NCBI GenBank assembly: GCA_025526995.1
Contig: JAHLKG010000002.1
Location: 744,001-808,000, forward strand
Reading direction: 5' to 3'
DNA length: 64,000 nucleotides
Source: Powellomyces hirtus
Lineage: Eukaryota; Chytridiomycota; Chytridiomycetes; Spizellomycetales; Powellomycetaceae
Below, piece by piece: positions 20,018-31,007 of the stretch (its first letter is position 1; each line of letters starts with the position of its first letter). Below the pieces are notes generated by a model. It had not been told where the DNA came from and did no database searches. It saw only the letters and a list, made by a program, of their open reading frames with translations. Both the position numbers and the translations under genes were made by a program.

Positions 20018-22708
20018 TCAATTAGGAAGAATACTATTGCTTGAATCTGCACTACCAAAATTTACTATAGACTCTTCCTCTATAACTTCCTCTGACTCCG
20101 ACTCCTCGTCATTATACACGGCCTGTCCTGTATCGAAATCACATTCCTCGAGTGGCACCAGCTGGGTTTTGTGCTTGCACTTGTAAAAAACAAAGAGGCC
20201 AATGAACATTGGTAGGCCCACTGGCAAAAGAATCAGGATCAGATTAGGCTGCTCATATGAAACATGGTGCAAACATAACCATTGACTTACGGTAAACTGA
20301 CAGAACGTTCTGCCATCTGAACGGCCTTGTCGCAAACGCTGCGTATCCCTGCCCGACGATGATCACGCAGGCCAGGAACACAGACAGATATTGTCCATAC
20401 GGAAAGAACGGGGCGCAATATGGCAAATCCTCCAGCCGGCGGTTTTGCGCCACGTATGCAGCACGAAACCGGAGATGGATTAGCGTTATGGAAAGCCAGG
20501 TGAGAATCCCAGACATGCCTGTTAGGTGAAGCAGCCAGCTAAACAGCACCCCGTCTGTATCACGCCAATGAATCAAGATCAGTAACAGGTGAGTTGGTCG
20601 AGCGATGAGTTGGCTTCCTGATACTGACCCCCGAATATGATGCCCATGAATGCCAAGCACCCAACAGCGGTTGTCACACCCAAACTCCACAATGGCACAC
20701 CATTAGCAGCAACTTTGCCCAGCAATTGCGGTGCTCTCCCTTCAATGGCCATGGTCATCAACGTTCGGGACGCTGCGTAGATAGCGCTGTTGCCGGCGCT
20801 CACCACCGCGGTGAAGATGACGCCGTTCATAAGGTGTGCTGCGGCTCTCAAGCCAGCTTTTTCAAACACGCGGGTGAAGGGCGCGATTTTGATGTCTTCG
20901 GAATTCGCGGATTCGAGTAGGGATGGGTCGTCGTTACGTATTATGAGGCCGATAATGAAGACGGACATGACATAGAATAGGCTAAGGACGTTACGATAAA
21001 GTGTCAGGACACAAATAGATACTTTGAGTAAACGCCCACGAAACCCCACGTACAGAATTCTCCAGAAGGTTTGGTTGATGGCTCTGAGGAGAACAGTAAG
21101 CATCAATGGTTTTTCGGCGACAGATGATTGATCAGAAGGTGGTGACATACTTTGGTACGTTTTTCCGCGGATTCTTAACTTCTCCGGCGGTGATCCCGAC
21201 AAGTTCTGCATAGTTCCCAAAAGATCTCCACGTCAGTGGACAAAGCGATCGTCTGCCACAACGACATCATGTCACGTTACCAGTGCCGCCAAATCCGAAG
21301 AATGCAATGACAAACACATTGAAAATGCCTAGAATTCCATTCTTTGACAAAAGGGTGAAGAGATGATGAGGGACACTAACCGAAGGGGCGCGCTTACTCG
21401 CCTACTGACCTTGAATGGGGCGCCGGGTATAGTCCAATAGCTGAATCCCAAAGCTTCATCTGAGCCGAGCAGTCCAACATCCAGCGCAACGCCAACAATG
21501 ATGAATACTGCAAAGGATTTGAGAGGTATCAGCTCTACCGTATGGTGAGTGGGTCATCGCGGGGCCAGCGTGTGACATACCAATGACTGCGACAACTTTG
21601 ACCGCCGCCATCCAGTATTCACTCTCTCCAAAACTTTTCACGCTGATGACGTTAACAGTCACCAGTAATGACAGAACGGAGGCGGACCATATCCAGCTCG
21701 GAACTCCTGGCGTCCTGTCATAGAGGGGGATGGAGATGAACATACGATTAAGCATACTCCACCATCCTTCCTTCGCTCACCAGAAGCTGACTATTATGCC
21801 CAGTGCACTGAGTTCGGACGCTGGAGTGATACATGCGTTAGAAACGGCAATCTTCTGTGTGAGGTCCTGCTGTATGTCACTCACGCAATGTAACGGCCCA
21901 CTGTGCCCAATCTACACGGCGGATGTTATGTAAGCCTTTTGCCAAGTGTGCAAAGGACCGCATATCATACTAACAGTTCCATCTGAATGGTAATGATTAG
22001 GTGATTGATATTGTTGGGGACGATATGAACCTCCTTTGCGTGACATACCCCAGTGTAAATGAGTACGCTGTCGACGTACGTCAACACAGATATATGGCGA
22101 TCAGCATGCGATCTTTCGAATCAGATTCTTCGACTTCACATACCAGGATCAACTGTACAGGCAAAGTAGATTAATAAGAGTCAAAGGGCTTGAAAGACGT
22201 TCCGGATGGCTCTACTTGCCGAAACGCGCCGCATACGTGGTAAATGACCCAGACACCGGTATGAGGGTTGCCATCTCGCCCAAACTTGAGGTGGTGAAGA
22301 ATACCATCGTTCCCACTAACGATACAGTATCGCAGTCGTGATGAGACAACGGAATGTCCTTAAGCTGTGTGCGCTTGCGACTATACCAATGATAAAAGCC
22401 ACGAGAGCCCCAACTGGCCCCGCCAAAGCTATGGTTGCGCCGGAACCGATAAACAGCCCCGTGCCTAGAAAATCATCTCGCATGTAAGAGTGCCATTCCG
22501 GTCTTCAAGGGGTCCTCGGGATTTCCGCGCAGCACTGACCAATTGTTCCTCCAATGGCAATCATTTGCAGATGCCGGGCTTCCAACTTCCGTTGTACTTT
22601 CCGGACCTTTGGCGGTTCCGGAGGCAGCAGGCCGCCCCCCGTAAGCGACACATATTCAGACATAACTTGTTGCAGCGTTGAGAAATGTGAATGGAACGGC
22701 GAGGTCAA
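20018..22708 (-). CDS. Amino acid permease (APC superfamily, AAT family)
   Basis: Sixteen exons on the minus strand: 22708..22540, 22464..22387, 22315..22220, 22152..22144, 22067..22049, 21982..21975, 21911..21885, 21820..21781, 21714..21581, 21507..21410, 21341..21281, 21205..21151, 21083..21054, 20981..20629, 20554..20291, 20220..20018; 547 residues. Phases agree throughout. Family marks are MIAIGGTIGTGLFIGSG in helix 1, SLGEMATLIPVSGSF, GWNYWAQWAVTLPSE and ELVGITAGEVKNPRKNVPKA. It should import amino acids across the plasma membrane by proton symport. The intron after exon 3 starts GC (GCAAGT) and exons 4-6 are 9, 19 and 8 nt long. The acidic tail (EESESEEVIEEES) could hold sorting or ubiquitin signals. 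Start codon is the first ATG ahead of the conserved core. It is divergent from eS24. Confidence 0.92.
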
Positions 22709-22966
22709 ACTCCGCAGGTCATTATCTGGGTCATGCTGAATTCAGAACGCGAGATTAATATTACAATAGTCGGTGACGCCAGCGATTGCGCAAACTCTCT
22801 CACTTTTTGCTGCGCCCATGTGACTGCGAGCGCGATTGGCTCATCACCTACATTCAGGTGGTCCAGCTTTCAGTGGCTTAGTAGACAGTCGGGGCAGGCG
22901 CCCTTGGATGATGAACTTGTCCATCCATTCTTGTCGACCCCTTTCAGCAAAACGGACACGACAGCC

Positions 22967-23862
22967 ATGGTGAGCAGCGAACCTACGATTCTGGGGGAGA
23001 TTATATGCGACAGCGGGAGGGGTTTATGATGAACGGGGATGGATGAATGGCGACGCTAGACGAGTGTGATGGATGGATGGATGGATGAACAGAAAACCGA
23101 GCCGGAATGCCTCAACGAAGAACTCAGCTGTCGGTCCATGAGACATGACCTATCTTCGACAAACCACTAAATGCCGCCGGAGCGAGTTTCGCTGATGGGC
23201 GATATCACTGGAAGAGAGTGTGGGCTTTTGCGCCGTCCACGTTGGGAATTGTCGGCGTAAAGCATTTGACATTTGATTGCTTGGACGAAAACCGTGGAGA
23301 ACTGCGAGCGATGTCAGCCAGGGCGAGGGCGATGGCTGCGGAGATGCATATAGCTAGCACGACCGGCACAACTGTTTGCTAACGAAACCTTTGACTGATC
23401 TTCCCAGGCCGACAGCGTCACTATCCGCACCCGTAAATTCCTGACCAACCCGCTTCTGCAGCGTAAGCAGATGGTCGTGGATGTCCTCCACCCCGGCCGC
23501 GCTAATGTGAGCAAGAAGGAGCTCGGTGAGAAGCTCGCCAAGCTGTACAAGGCGGACCCTGAGGTGAGTTGTGGTACAAAGTTCTGGCGCGAAAGTGCCT
23601 CTTGCTAAAGATGGTCATGTCCGTCCAGTGCATCTTCGCTTTCGGTTTCCGCACCCAGTTCGGTGGAGGCAAGTCGACCGGATTCGCCCTGATCTACAAC
23701 TCCCTTGACTCTGCCAAGAAGTTCGAGCCCAAGTACCGTCTTGTGCGAGCTGGTATGGCCGAGGTCCAGAAGACTGCCCGCAAGCAGCGCAAGGAGCGCA
23801 AGAACAGGTCGAAGAAGTTCCGTGGAACCAAGAAGGCCAAGGCTGCCAAGGCTTCCAAATAG
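22967..23862 (+). CDS. RPS24: Small-subunit ribosomal protein eS24
   Basis: Three exons, 22967..22969, 23408..23563 and 23629..23862, encode 130 residues starting [16 protein letters not shown]. Exon 1 is the start codon alone, followed by a 438-nt intron (GTGAGC to CCCAG). Marks include [38 protein letters not shown] and a basic tail ([16 protein letters not shown]). Length and sequence are typical. The long first intron carries five GATG units; such introns in ribosomal protein genes often affect expression. It shares a 258-base promoter region with the permease on the other strand. Confidence 0.95.
23068..23087 (+). repeat. Five GATG units in the eS24 first intron
   Basis: Exactly five consecutive GATG units, with related ggatgg copies just upstream (about 23037-23045). 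It is on the sense strand within the 22970..23407 intron. The uL14 first intron has the same array. Confidence 0.9.
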
Positions 23863-24742
23863 AGTATGTTGATCATACGATATTCCTGGTCGCAATCTGA
23901 TACCAATCTGTCATCTTTTTTTCTAGTTATTTCATATTTCCCTTTCTTTTATCGGATGGGTTCTCAGGAAGCTTCTTTGTTGGGTTGATTATCGGCGGAA
24001 GGGCCCGGAGACGTCCCTTCTGGGGCAAGCAGACTCTTGCTTTGTACACAGTTTCTGCGAGATGTAATAACCCTTCAATTACATTTTCGTATTGCGGACT
24101 TGTCCTTGCATTTGCTGAGAGAAACAATCTGGTTCATGGGAGGCTACTCATGTTTGAGGAAATCGTGCTCGTGGACTCTTTTTAAGACCTCATATTTGGG
24201 ATTTGGTCATGGAACGAATTGGGCACGGACCCCAACAGAATCAATTCATCGTATCCTATTTAGCCCACAAACACTCCCCCTCCCTGGTCCAGTAAAAGAA
24301 ATCGGTTTGTGACCAACTTTAGTAACATCATGTCTCGGCCGGTATTCGTCTTTTACGTTAAGAGAAATCGATCGACGGCAGAAAGCTCGGTGGTTGTTTC
24401 CTTCGAGTGGCTTTGGAATTTAGAACATTTTGAGCTGTTGTTCTATGCAGCACGTGACTTTCGAAATAGAGTTTGACCGAACTGATGACGTAGCGCGGCA
24501 AAGTTGAGTCGAAAATGACGTGTCCGTTCTCTCATTGTGACTGTCATGTGTGAAATGTTTAGCGCGTCATCGGAGGAATCTATCTCACCTTTTCAGATTC
24601 ACGAGCTAAATAAGGAGAAGCCTCGCCGCCTCCCCTCTCACGTTCAAACAGAACCTCCTACATCCATTCATTTTCATCGTAACAACACCCACACTCTTTC
24701 TCATACTCTTATACCGGCGTAAAAACAACAAAACTCACCGCT
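23863..24742. other. Intergenic region, no gene seen
   Basis: About 880 bases between eS24 and the Slm-like gene, both on the plus strand. It should hold the eS24 3' end and the next promoter. A pyrimidine-rich stretch with repeated CA/CTC (24625-24715) precedes the next start. The open frame at 24037-24312 has no recognisable product. Confidence 0.45.
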
Positions 24743-26754
24743 ATGTTGTCCGGACCCAACAGCCCAGTCGATGGGCCACATTCAACTTCAACTTTGGGTC
24801 GCACTCCCACTCAGTTCATCGCACAACCCCATTCTCCCTCCGGCTCAGGGAGCGACGGGGGCCACCTGCCTCCCTCGCCGGCCGAGCTCATTCTCACTCG
24901 ATGCGGAGGATGGCTGTCTCTGTTGCGTGTCTTGATCCAGCAATTCGATGACCAGACGTCTTTGGAGAAACACATGGCTCAATCACACGCAAAAACTCTA
25001 ACCACTTGGACCCAACACCCGTCGCACGAACGAGAGGCTGCTTTCAGCACCTCCACCGGCGTGCAAGACCTCATGAAAAATCTTCGCGAGACCTGCGGGA
25101 AGCTTGCTGCCGAGCACGAAGCCGTGTATTCAGTACTGTCCGCTCAAACTCTACCGGCACTGAAGAGCCTCGAGAAGGAGGTCCACGGAAAGATGACTGG
25201 AATGATGCAGGAAGAGAAGGAGAGAAGAAAGGAGAGAGACAAGGACGAGGTCAAACTGAGACATCTCATCAAGGAGCTTAAGCAGGCTCTGGTTGCTGCG
25301 AGCAACACAGGCGAAGTTTCGCCTTGGACTGCTGGAGACCCATGGTTGTTCAACATTGGTACGTACGGCTGGCCAGAACTCTTTCTGTTGAAGGCCACTA
25401 CCGTGCAAATGACATCGAATTAATGTTCTACCGCTGTTCCGTAGCTATCAAGCGCCACATCCACGAGACCACATTGAAGCAACAGAATCACACATCCAGT
25501 CTGGATAGGCTCGAAAACACTTTCGGCGTTTGGGAGAAGAACTTGATCAAGAATATGAAATCAGCTCTCCTCGCCTACACTGGTCTGACCTCTGTTTCCG
25601 CTTCCTCGCATGGAGCAACTGCTCTTCTCGAGCAAGCCCTCCAGAAACTGGACCCCGAGCATGAATGGGAGACTTACCGCACCACACAACTGGTGCACAG
25701 CTTCCCTCCTTCTGGATCTTCCGCTAACCTCTTGGATGATTATCCCGGGGCTAACGACCCTCTCGTCAATCTCGTCAAGGAAGGATACTTGCTGCGCAAG
25801 TCAAAGATCATGAAGAAATGGCACGAGAACTGGTACTGCCTTACAGCTGCCGGTTGGTTGCATGAGTTTGCCGAACGCCCGAGGCTTGACATTTCGGATG
25901 GAAGCGCGCACCTGCAGCCAGCCAAGAGTCTCTGGCTCAGGTCATGCTACATCAGCGAATTGGGCGTTCTGGGTCGAGGAAGTGCGTCAGAGTTCCACAT
26001 AACGCACATCAACACTCATGCCGTTCTGTCAAAAAAGAAGCATGTTTTCAAATTCTCTAGCAACTCGATGTCGGAATCCGAGGCGTGGTTTGCTGCCATC
26101 TCGCAATTTGTTCCTGCAGGCCACGGATCGCATGCTGGCACACCAAGCATCTCCCCTTCAACATCTGCTTCTGGCCTTCCCGCCAGTGGTGACAGTGCCG
26201 ATGGGCGACGCCTGTCCAGTGCGTCCACTGCATCTTCCACCTCTATGATTGGAAGCGCGGGAGGTGTGGCCCACCCTATGACTCAACCGATCCTGCCCGA
26301 ATCTCACCAGCGTGCCGAAGAGGCGCCTCGTTCGGCAGAAACTCTGAGTCGTGAACCTTCTCTGCGCCGTGAGGACCAGCCTCTACCCGATCAGCCTCTG
26401 CCTGCTCAATCAGCCAGTACCGGAATCTACTCCAGTGCCACCACTTCCGTCGCCCCTCCCCCCGCCCCCGTGGATTTCGTGCCTCCCCCCTCTCTGCACG
26501 ATAATCCTGCCGTGAACACTTCCAGACCGGTCTCTCACGGTCCGGATATCCCCGTGCAATCACCGGCTGCAGCTGCGCACGATACTCCCGCTGCTGCTCC
26601 CATCAACCCTGACGTTGGACCCATGCAGACCACTGCCACCGGAGAAGAACCCATCCAGCCTACTATCCAGCCAACGGTCGCAAGGGAAGAGGCCGCCCCT
26701 CAAAAAGGGAACCCCGTCACGAACATGTTCCGACATGCGTTCGGGGGTAAATAA
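24743..26754 (+). CDS. SLM1: Slm1/2-like PH-domain protein
   Basis: Exons 24743..25358 and 25445..26754 give 641 residues. The N-terminal 45 residues are Ser/Pro-rich. An F-BAR-like helical region (about 55-300) follows, with QDLMKNLRETCGKLAAEHEAVY and a charged coiled coil (EEKERRKERDKDEVKLRHLIKEL). The PH domain is near residues 317-430 (VKEGYLLRKSKIMKKWHENWY at its start, SESEAWFAAISQF at its end). The last 200 residues are Pro/Ser-rich. This helical-plus-PH order matches fungal Slm proteins, which bind phosphoinositides at plasma-membrane eisosomes and relay stress to TORC2; that role is inferred from the family. Positions of the intron donor and acceptor keep the frame. Confidence 0.82.
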
Positions 26755-26806
26755 ACGTGATTATCGAGTTTGAGACTGGGATTGGAGAAGGTGACGGAAT
26801 CTCACG

Positions 26807-27311
26807 ATGACATCCCCCGTCCCATATTTTCCCTCTATCAGAGAGCGACGAAATTCCCTCTTCACCAAAGCGAAGTCGGCGTGCCCATCGGTCTAAAAAG
26901 GATCGGGGCCGTGCTTTGTCTGGACGAGAGCGATCTTCAACTCACAGGAAAAAATCACTAAAACAAAAAATCCGCGATGGTGTTCATATTTTTCACGCAG
27001 ATGATAGGGAGGTGGAAAAAGGCGAGGCTGTTGCCAAGTCGGCCGAGGCAGAGGTGGAACGAGAAGCGGGCAGTGTTGGGACATTAGCCAGGATGGCACA
27101 TCGCACCAAGACCATGGTGAAGATAGCATCTGTGAGCCGACCAGTCAGCTTCTACTATGTGAGCGCTTTGCTATATAGGAGAGCCGCGAAATTCGTCGAC
27201 GCCCGCCACGTTCACAGGAGGATCAGTATGGAACAGATCTTTCTGTGGTGTACAGCAATATGTGGGATCGTAGCAGGGATTGCGCTCAGTAAATATTGTT
27301 GCAGTTATTAG
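26807..27311 (+). CDS. Small tail-anchored membrane protein, unknown
   Basis: Exons 26807..26874 and 26948..27311 would give 143 residues. The body is basic (KKKSLKQKIRDGVHIFH) with a charged helix (EVEKGEAVAKSAEAEVEREA), and the last 23 residues are hydrophobic (IFLWCTAICGIVAGIALSKY) before a Cys-Cys pair. A single C-terminal helix suggests a tail-anchored protein of the ER, mitochondria or another organelle. The first splice uses a weak donor (GTCGGC). The alternative is a longer upstream frame without a start codon. I do not recognise the family. Confidence 0.45.
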
Positions 27312-27456
27312 TTTTCGTACATGTCACTCGTCAATATCATTCTTTCACGTCATAAGTAACCTGTGTTATTCAATGTATCTACAAGCAAGTGTGATCTTTC
27401 GGAGAAGGTCTCACTTATTTTCAAGTAAGTTAGCCGGCAAGGTGGCAATTTCCCAA

Positions 27457-28697
27457 TCACAAGAAAGTCCGCAATGCAGCGACGATTCGTTTGGCCCTGC
27501 TGACAATAACAGGGTTGATGGTGCTTTTTTTCGATCCTTCCGCTCCTTCATCGTTCTCCTCCTCTTCCTTTTCCTCTACTTTTTCTTCGTCCTCATCCTC
27601 ATCATCAGATTCGGAAAATTTGATTTTGTTTCCTTCCACCACACCCTTTTTTGTTGTACCAACGGTGGGATCCGATAACAGGACAATTTCCTTGGCCTCT
27701 TCGATGGTTTCCTTGAGGAGAGCGAATGTGAGAAAACTGAACGAGAAGACACATTATCGACGATTTGTGGCCACCCACCTGTCGCGCTTGATGACTCAGA
27801 CCCTTGCAATAGTCCAGTGCCATGTCGAACTCGCTGTCACTCAGCTGAATGAGCAACCGAGAGGTCAGCTGCTGAAACTCTAGCGCAAATGATAACGTTC
27901 TGGTGCCGACGTACCTGATGTGTGTACCACAGATTTCTCAGAATCCACACTTGTTGCACTTTCTTGAACTTCCACTCGGTACGGTTGTTCACGTACACAT
28001 TGAGGTACTCAACAGCCGCTTTCCGCTTTTTAGCTTCGCCCGGAGCCGACACTGGCGTTTGAAGCAGATCTTTTCGCACAGGTTTGGCTGTTGAGTCGTC
28101 CGCGGCGGGCGCGGGTGCGGCTTCAGGCTCCCCTTCTGGCATGGCGTTCTCTGACGAGGTTGGTTTTGCTGATAAGCTAGACTCGGCGGCTAACTTCTTT
28201 GTCCGCATTAGTTCACGTTGTTTGAGCTTTTGCAGTGCAGTTAGCTTTTTCTTTGGGCGCGGTTTGCCCGTTTTCGGTCGTTTTCGTTTTTTGGCTGAGG
28301 ATGTGGTTGGTGGTGCGGTGTCGGTGGACGCTTCAGGTACGGCAGCGGCAGCGGGCGAGTCTTTTGAGTCCTCTCCCTCGCTTTGTTTCCGTTTCTTCGC
28401 TGGTGTCGGTGGGGTGGCCGTAGACTCCTGAGTCACCGTTGGTTTCTGCTCCTCTAAAGAAATTGTTTTCCGCTTGTTGCTCTTCTTTTCATTGTGCTCT
28501 ACAGCGGGCTTTGGTTGGGAGCTCCAGTCGTTTGTCGATACTTGTACCAGAGGTGCTGGTGTTGGGACTTTTCTGACCTTAGGCTCTTTCGGTTTGCCCT
28601 TATTCGCCTTTTTCAGCCTCTTCGCCTCTTTCACTCTAGCCCATTTGTCCGTTGCGACGTTCTCTGCTGGGGACTCCATTGTATCCTCCGAAGGCAT
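27457..28697 (-). CDS. WKF-domain protein (C7orf50-like), probably nucleolar
   Basis: Exons on the minus strand 28697..27915, 27871..27779 and 27711..27457 give 376 residues. The first 230 residues are Lys/Pro/Ala/Ser-rich with several nuclear-signal-like clusters (KKRKRPKTGKPRPKKK). A WKF domain follows: EYLNVYVNNRTEWKFKKVQQ, then WILRNLW and a helix ending in YCKGL. The C-terminus is strongly acidic (SESDDEDEDEEKVEEKEEEE). The WKF domain is found in proteins linked to ribosome biogenesis. Exon joins were chosen to keep the family pattern; the last intron uses a CAAG acceptor. An in-frame ATG at 28784 would add 29 residues. The start is 279 bases from the divergent severin start. Confidence 0.75.
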
Positions 28698-28976
28698 TTT
28701 GTTGTTCTCGTCCTGTGAACGAATGCCCCTGCTCAACTTCAAAAGTGCTACTGGAAGCGGGAAGCGCAGCACGAAAGGAACCAAAAAGTTTAAGCAAATC
28801 CAGCCAAAAGTAGCCAGCTGTGGCTTGAAGGAGTGTCACGCGTCGCGTAAGCCACACCTTCCGCTCAGCCTGAATCTGGCATTGCGCCGCCTTCGCGCCT
28901 CAGGCATTCCCCCTTCCCGTCCTCGGCATTCCACCCATCGCTAAACAGCGAACTCAGAAAACTAAGATCCTCCATA

Positions 28977-30632
28977 ATGATGAAATCAAGGCCCCTCGGT
29001 GGGATGATGTGAAGGCTTATGTTTCCGGAAGATTTTGCTGTAGCAGCTTACGGTTTACGCGCGGCGTTTTGCAGATTTGAGCGACACCAATATTGCCGGT
29101 CTCGGGACGGACCTCGAAAAGAAAGTCCGACTCGATGCTGCACAGACTGAGAAGGCCTGGGAAGGCGCCGGAAAAGCAACGTAGGTTAACAACCTCATTC
29201 TCGTGGAAGTAAATTCCCATGCTTACCAGAACCACACTTCAGCGGGCTCAAGATTTGGAGGATCGAGCAGTTCAAAGTTGTTCCGTGGCCAGAGAAGGAT
29301 TACGGCAAATTCCACGCTGGTGACTCGTACATTGTGATAAACGTAGGATAAAGTTGTTTATGGCAGAAATGCTGTTAGGGCATAAGTGGCTGACATCTTC
29401 AAATTCGAACCCCAGACATACAAGCAGCCGAACACAGATAAACTGCTCCATGATATTCACTTCTGGCTCGGACTTGAGACTACGCAGGATGAAGCTGGAA
29501 CTGCCGCTTACAAAACGGTTGAACTGGACGATTGTAAGTGTCATCTTATGATGATCTCCTCGCGGTTTCCAACGGATGACCACGCGGGGTTAACACTCAT
29601 GCGATTATAGATCTTGGAACGTCTCCTGTTCAGCATCGTGAGGTAGATACATTTGCTACCGAATCGACCTGTTGACCTTTACATTGGCCTGATAAGACTC
29701 TGCTCCGTTTATTAGGTACAAGGCTTTGAGTCCATGCTCTTCTTATCATACTTCAAGAGCTTCACCATCCTCGAAGGAGGAACTGCCACCGGCTTCCGCC
29801 ATGTGGAGGAGAAGGAAAAGTTTACTCCTCGGTTGCTCCACATCTACAGTCTGCCCACCAACACACCGCGTCTCCCCAAACGCAAACTCGTCACCACGCT
29901 CATGGTCAAGCAAGTCGAGGCCAAAGTGGACAGTCTCAACTCTGGGGACGTGTTTGTGCTCGACCTCGGCAAAGAGATCATACAGTGGAACGGCTCAGGA
30001 GCCAGTGGGATGGAAAAGAACAAGGCCGCAGAGTATGTCAGGAAATTGGACGATGAGAGGAAAGACGCAAAAGTCACGGTGTACGGTGCGTACTTTCTCC
30101 GAAGCATGCAGCCGGGTTCAATGTCTCAAGCGAATCCGCCTTTGTTTCCAGAGGAGAGCGATTCCGACGTTTCCAAATTTTACGAATCTCTTGGTGGCAA
30201 GACCGGGCCCATCGCCACTGCCGCAGAAGGCGCTGCGCGCGCCGCGGAGCAACACAAGCCGCTCACCGTGGAAAAATCGCTTTACAAACTGTCCAACGCT
30301 GGCGGAGCGTTGCACTTCAGCGAGGAGGCCAAGGGCACCGTCAAAAAGGACAAACTGGACGGAAACGACGTGTTTGTCTACGACTGCGGCATTGAGGTCT
30401 TTGTATGGGTCGGAAAGCAGGCTGATGCTGAAGAACGCAAGAAGGCCATGTACTTTGCTCTGGTACGTGCCGCTATATATCTCATTGCTTTCATTTGACA
30501 AAGTATGCTCAAGCTGAATGCCGCCTCTTATAGGAATACATCAAGCAAAACAACCGTCCGCTTGAGCTTCCGGTAACCCGATTGCTTGAAGGAGCTGAGA
30601 ATCAGGTCTTCTTGGACGCTTTTGACATTTAG
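28977..30632 (+). CDS. Severin/gelsolin-family actin-severing protein
   Basis: Seven exons, 28977..28998, 29075..29180, 29243..29342, 29416..29533, 29611..29642, 29716..30462 and 30534..30632, encode 407 residues. Three gelsolin-like modules are expected: G1 ([20 protein letters not shown], then [33 protein letters not shown]), G2 ([25 protein letters not shown]) and G3 ([32 protein letters not shown]). These sever and cap actin filaments in a calcium-dependent way. The length is a little above that of severin/fragmin (about 360), owing to an extra stretch between G2 and G3 ([18 protein letters not shown]). The first exon is short and its donor (GTGGGA) was chosen because it keeps the frame from the ATG. 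Confidence 0.88.
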
Positions 30633-31007
30633 TTTGTTGAACTTTCTTTTTGAGTACCAGCAGTATTGATGTTTGTTTGCGTGGGTTACGGACACTACAT
30701 GCAGAATGATACTAAATGCAAAGATTATGGATTTCTGTGCGATCACGTATCGGCGTTCGGTGCTCATTCTACGAATATGCTATCTAATGAAGGCCGCTGC
30801 ACCGGCATGCGGAGGGGATCCACATGCTCGCTCCGGCGGAGTGCTGCGGCGGTCATCCGATTGAAGTCGAGTCAAATCCGCTCTTGAACTTGCGTGGAGA
30901 ACCCAGACAAATCGAGACAAACAGTCTTTTCTCATGAACGCAAGCGATCCGCATAGGACAAGAGGCTCTGTGAAAAGTCTTGATGACACATGGTGGTCAG
31001 CCGTTCA
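30633..31007. other. Convergent intergenic spacer, no gene seen
   Basis: About 375 bases between the 3' ends of severin and CWC24. Open frames at 30666-30989 on both strands overlap and have no recognisable product. Confidence 0.5.

Noticed and set aside
23020..23200. Possible C/D-box snoRNA in the eS24 first intron (a tgatga-like C box near 23026)
   Set aside because: No CUGA D box at a fitting distance and no terminal stem was seen.
29395..29425. TTCGAA/CCCC sequence resembling a tRNA T-arm in a severin intron
   Set aside because: No acceptor or anticodon stem could be formed around it; it is part of the intron end.
30666..30887. Cys-rich small frame between severin and CWC24
   Set aside because: It lies in a convergent spacer, overlaps open frames on the other strand and has no signal peptide or regular Cys spacing.
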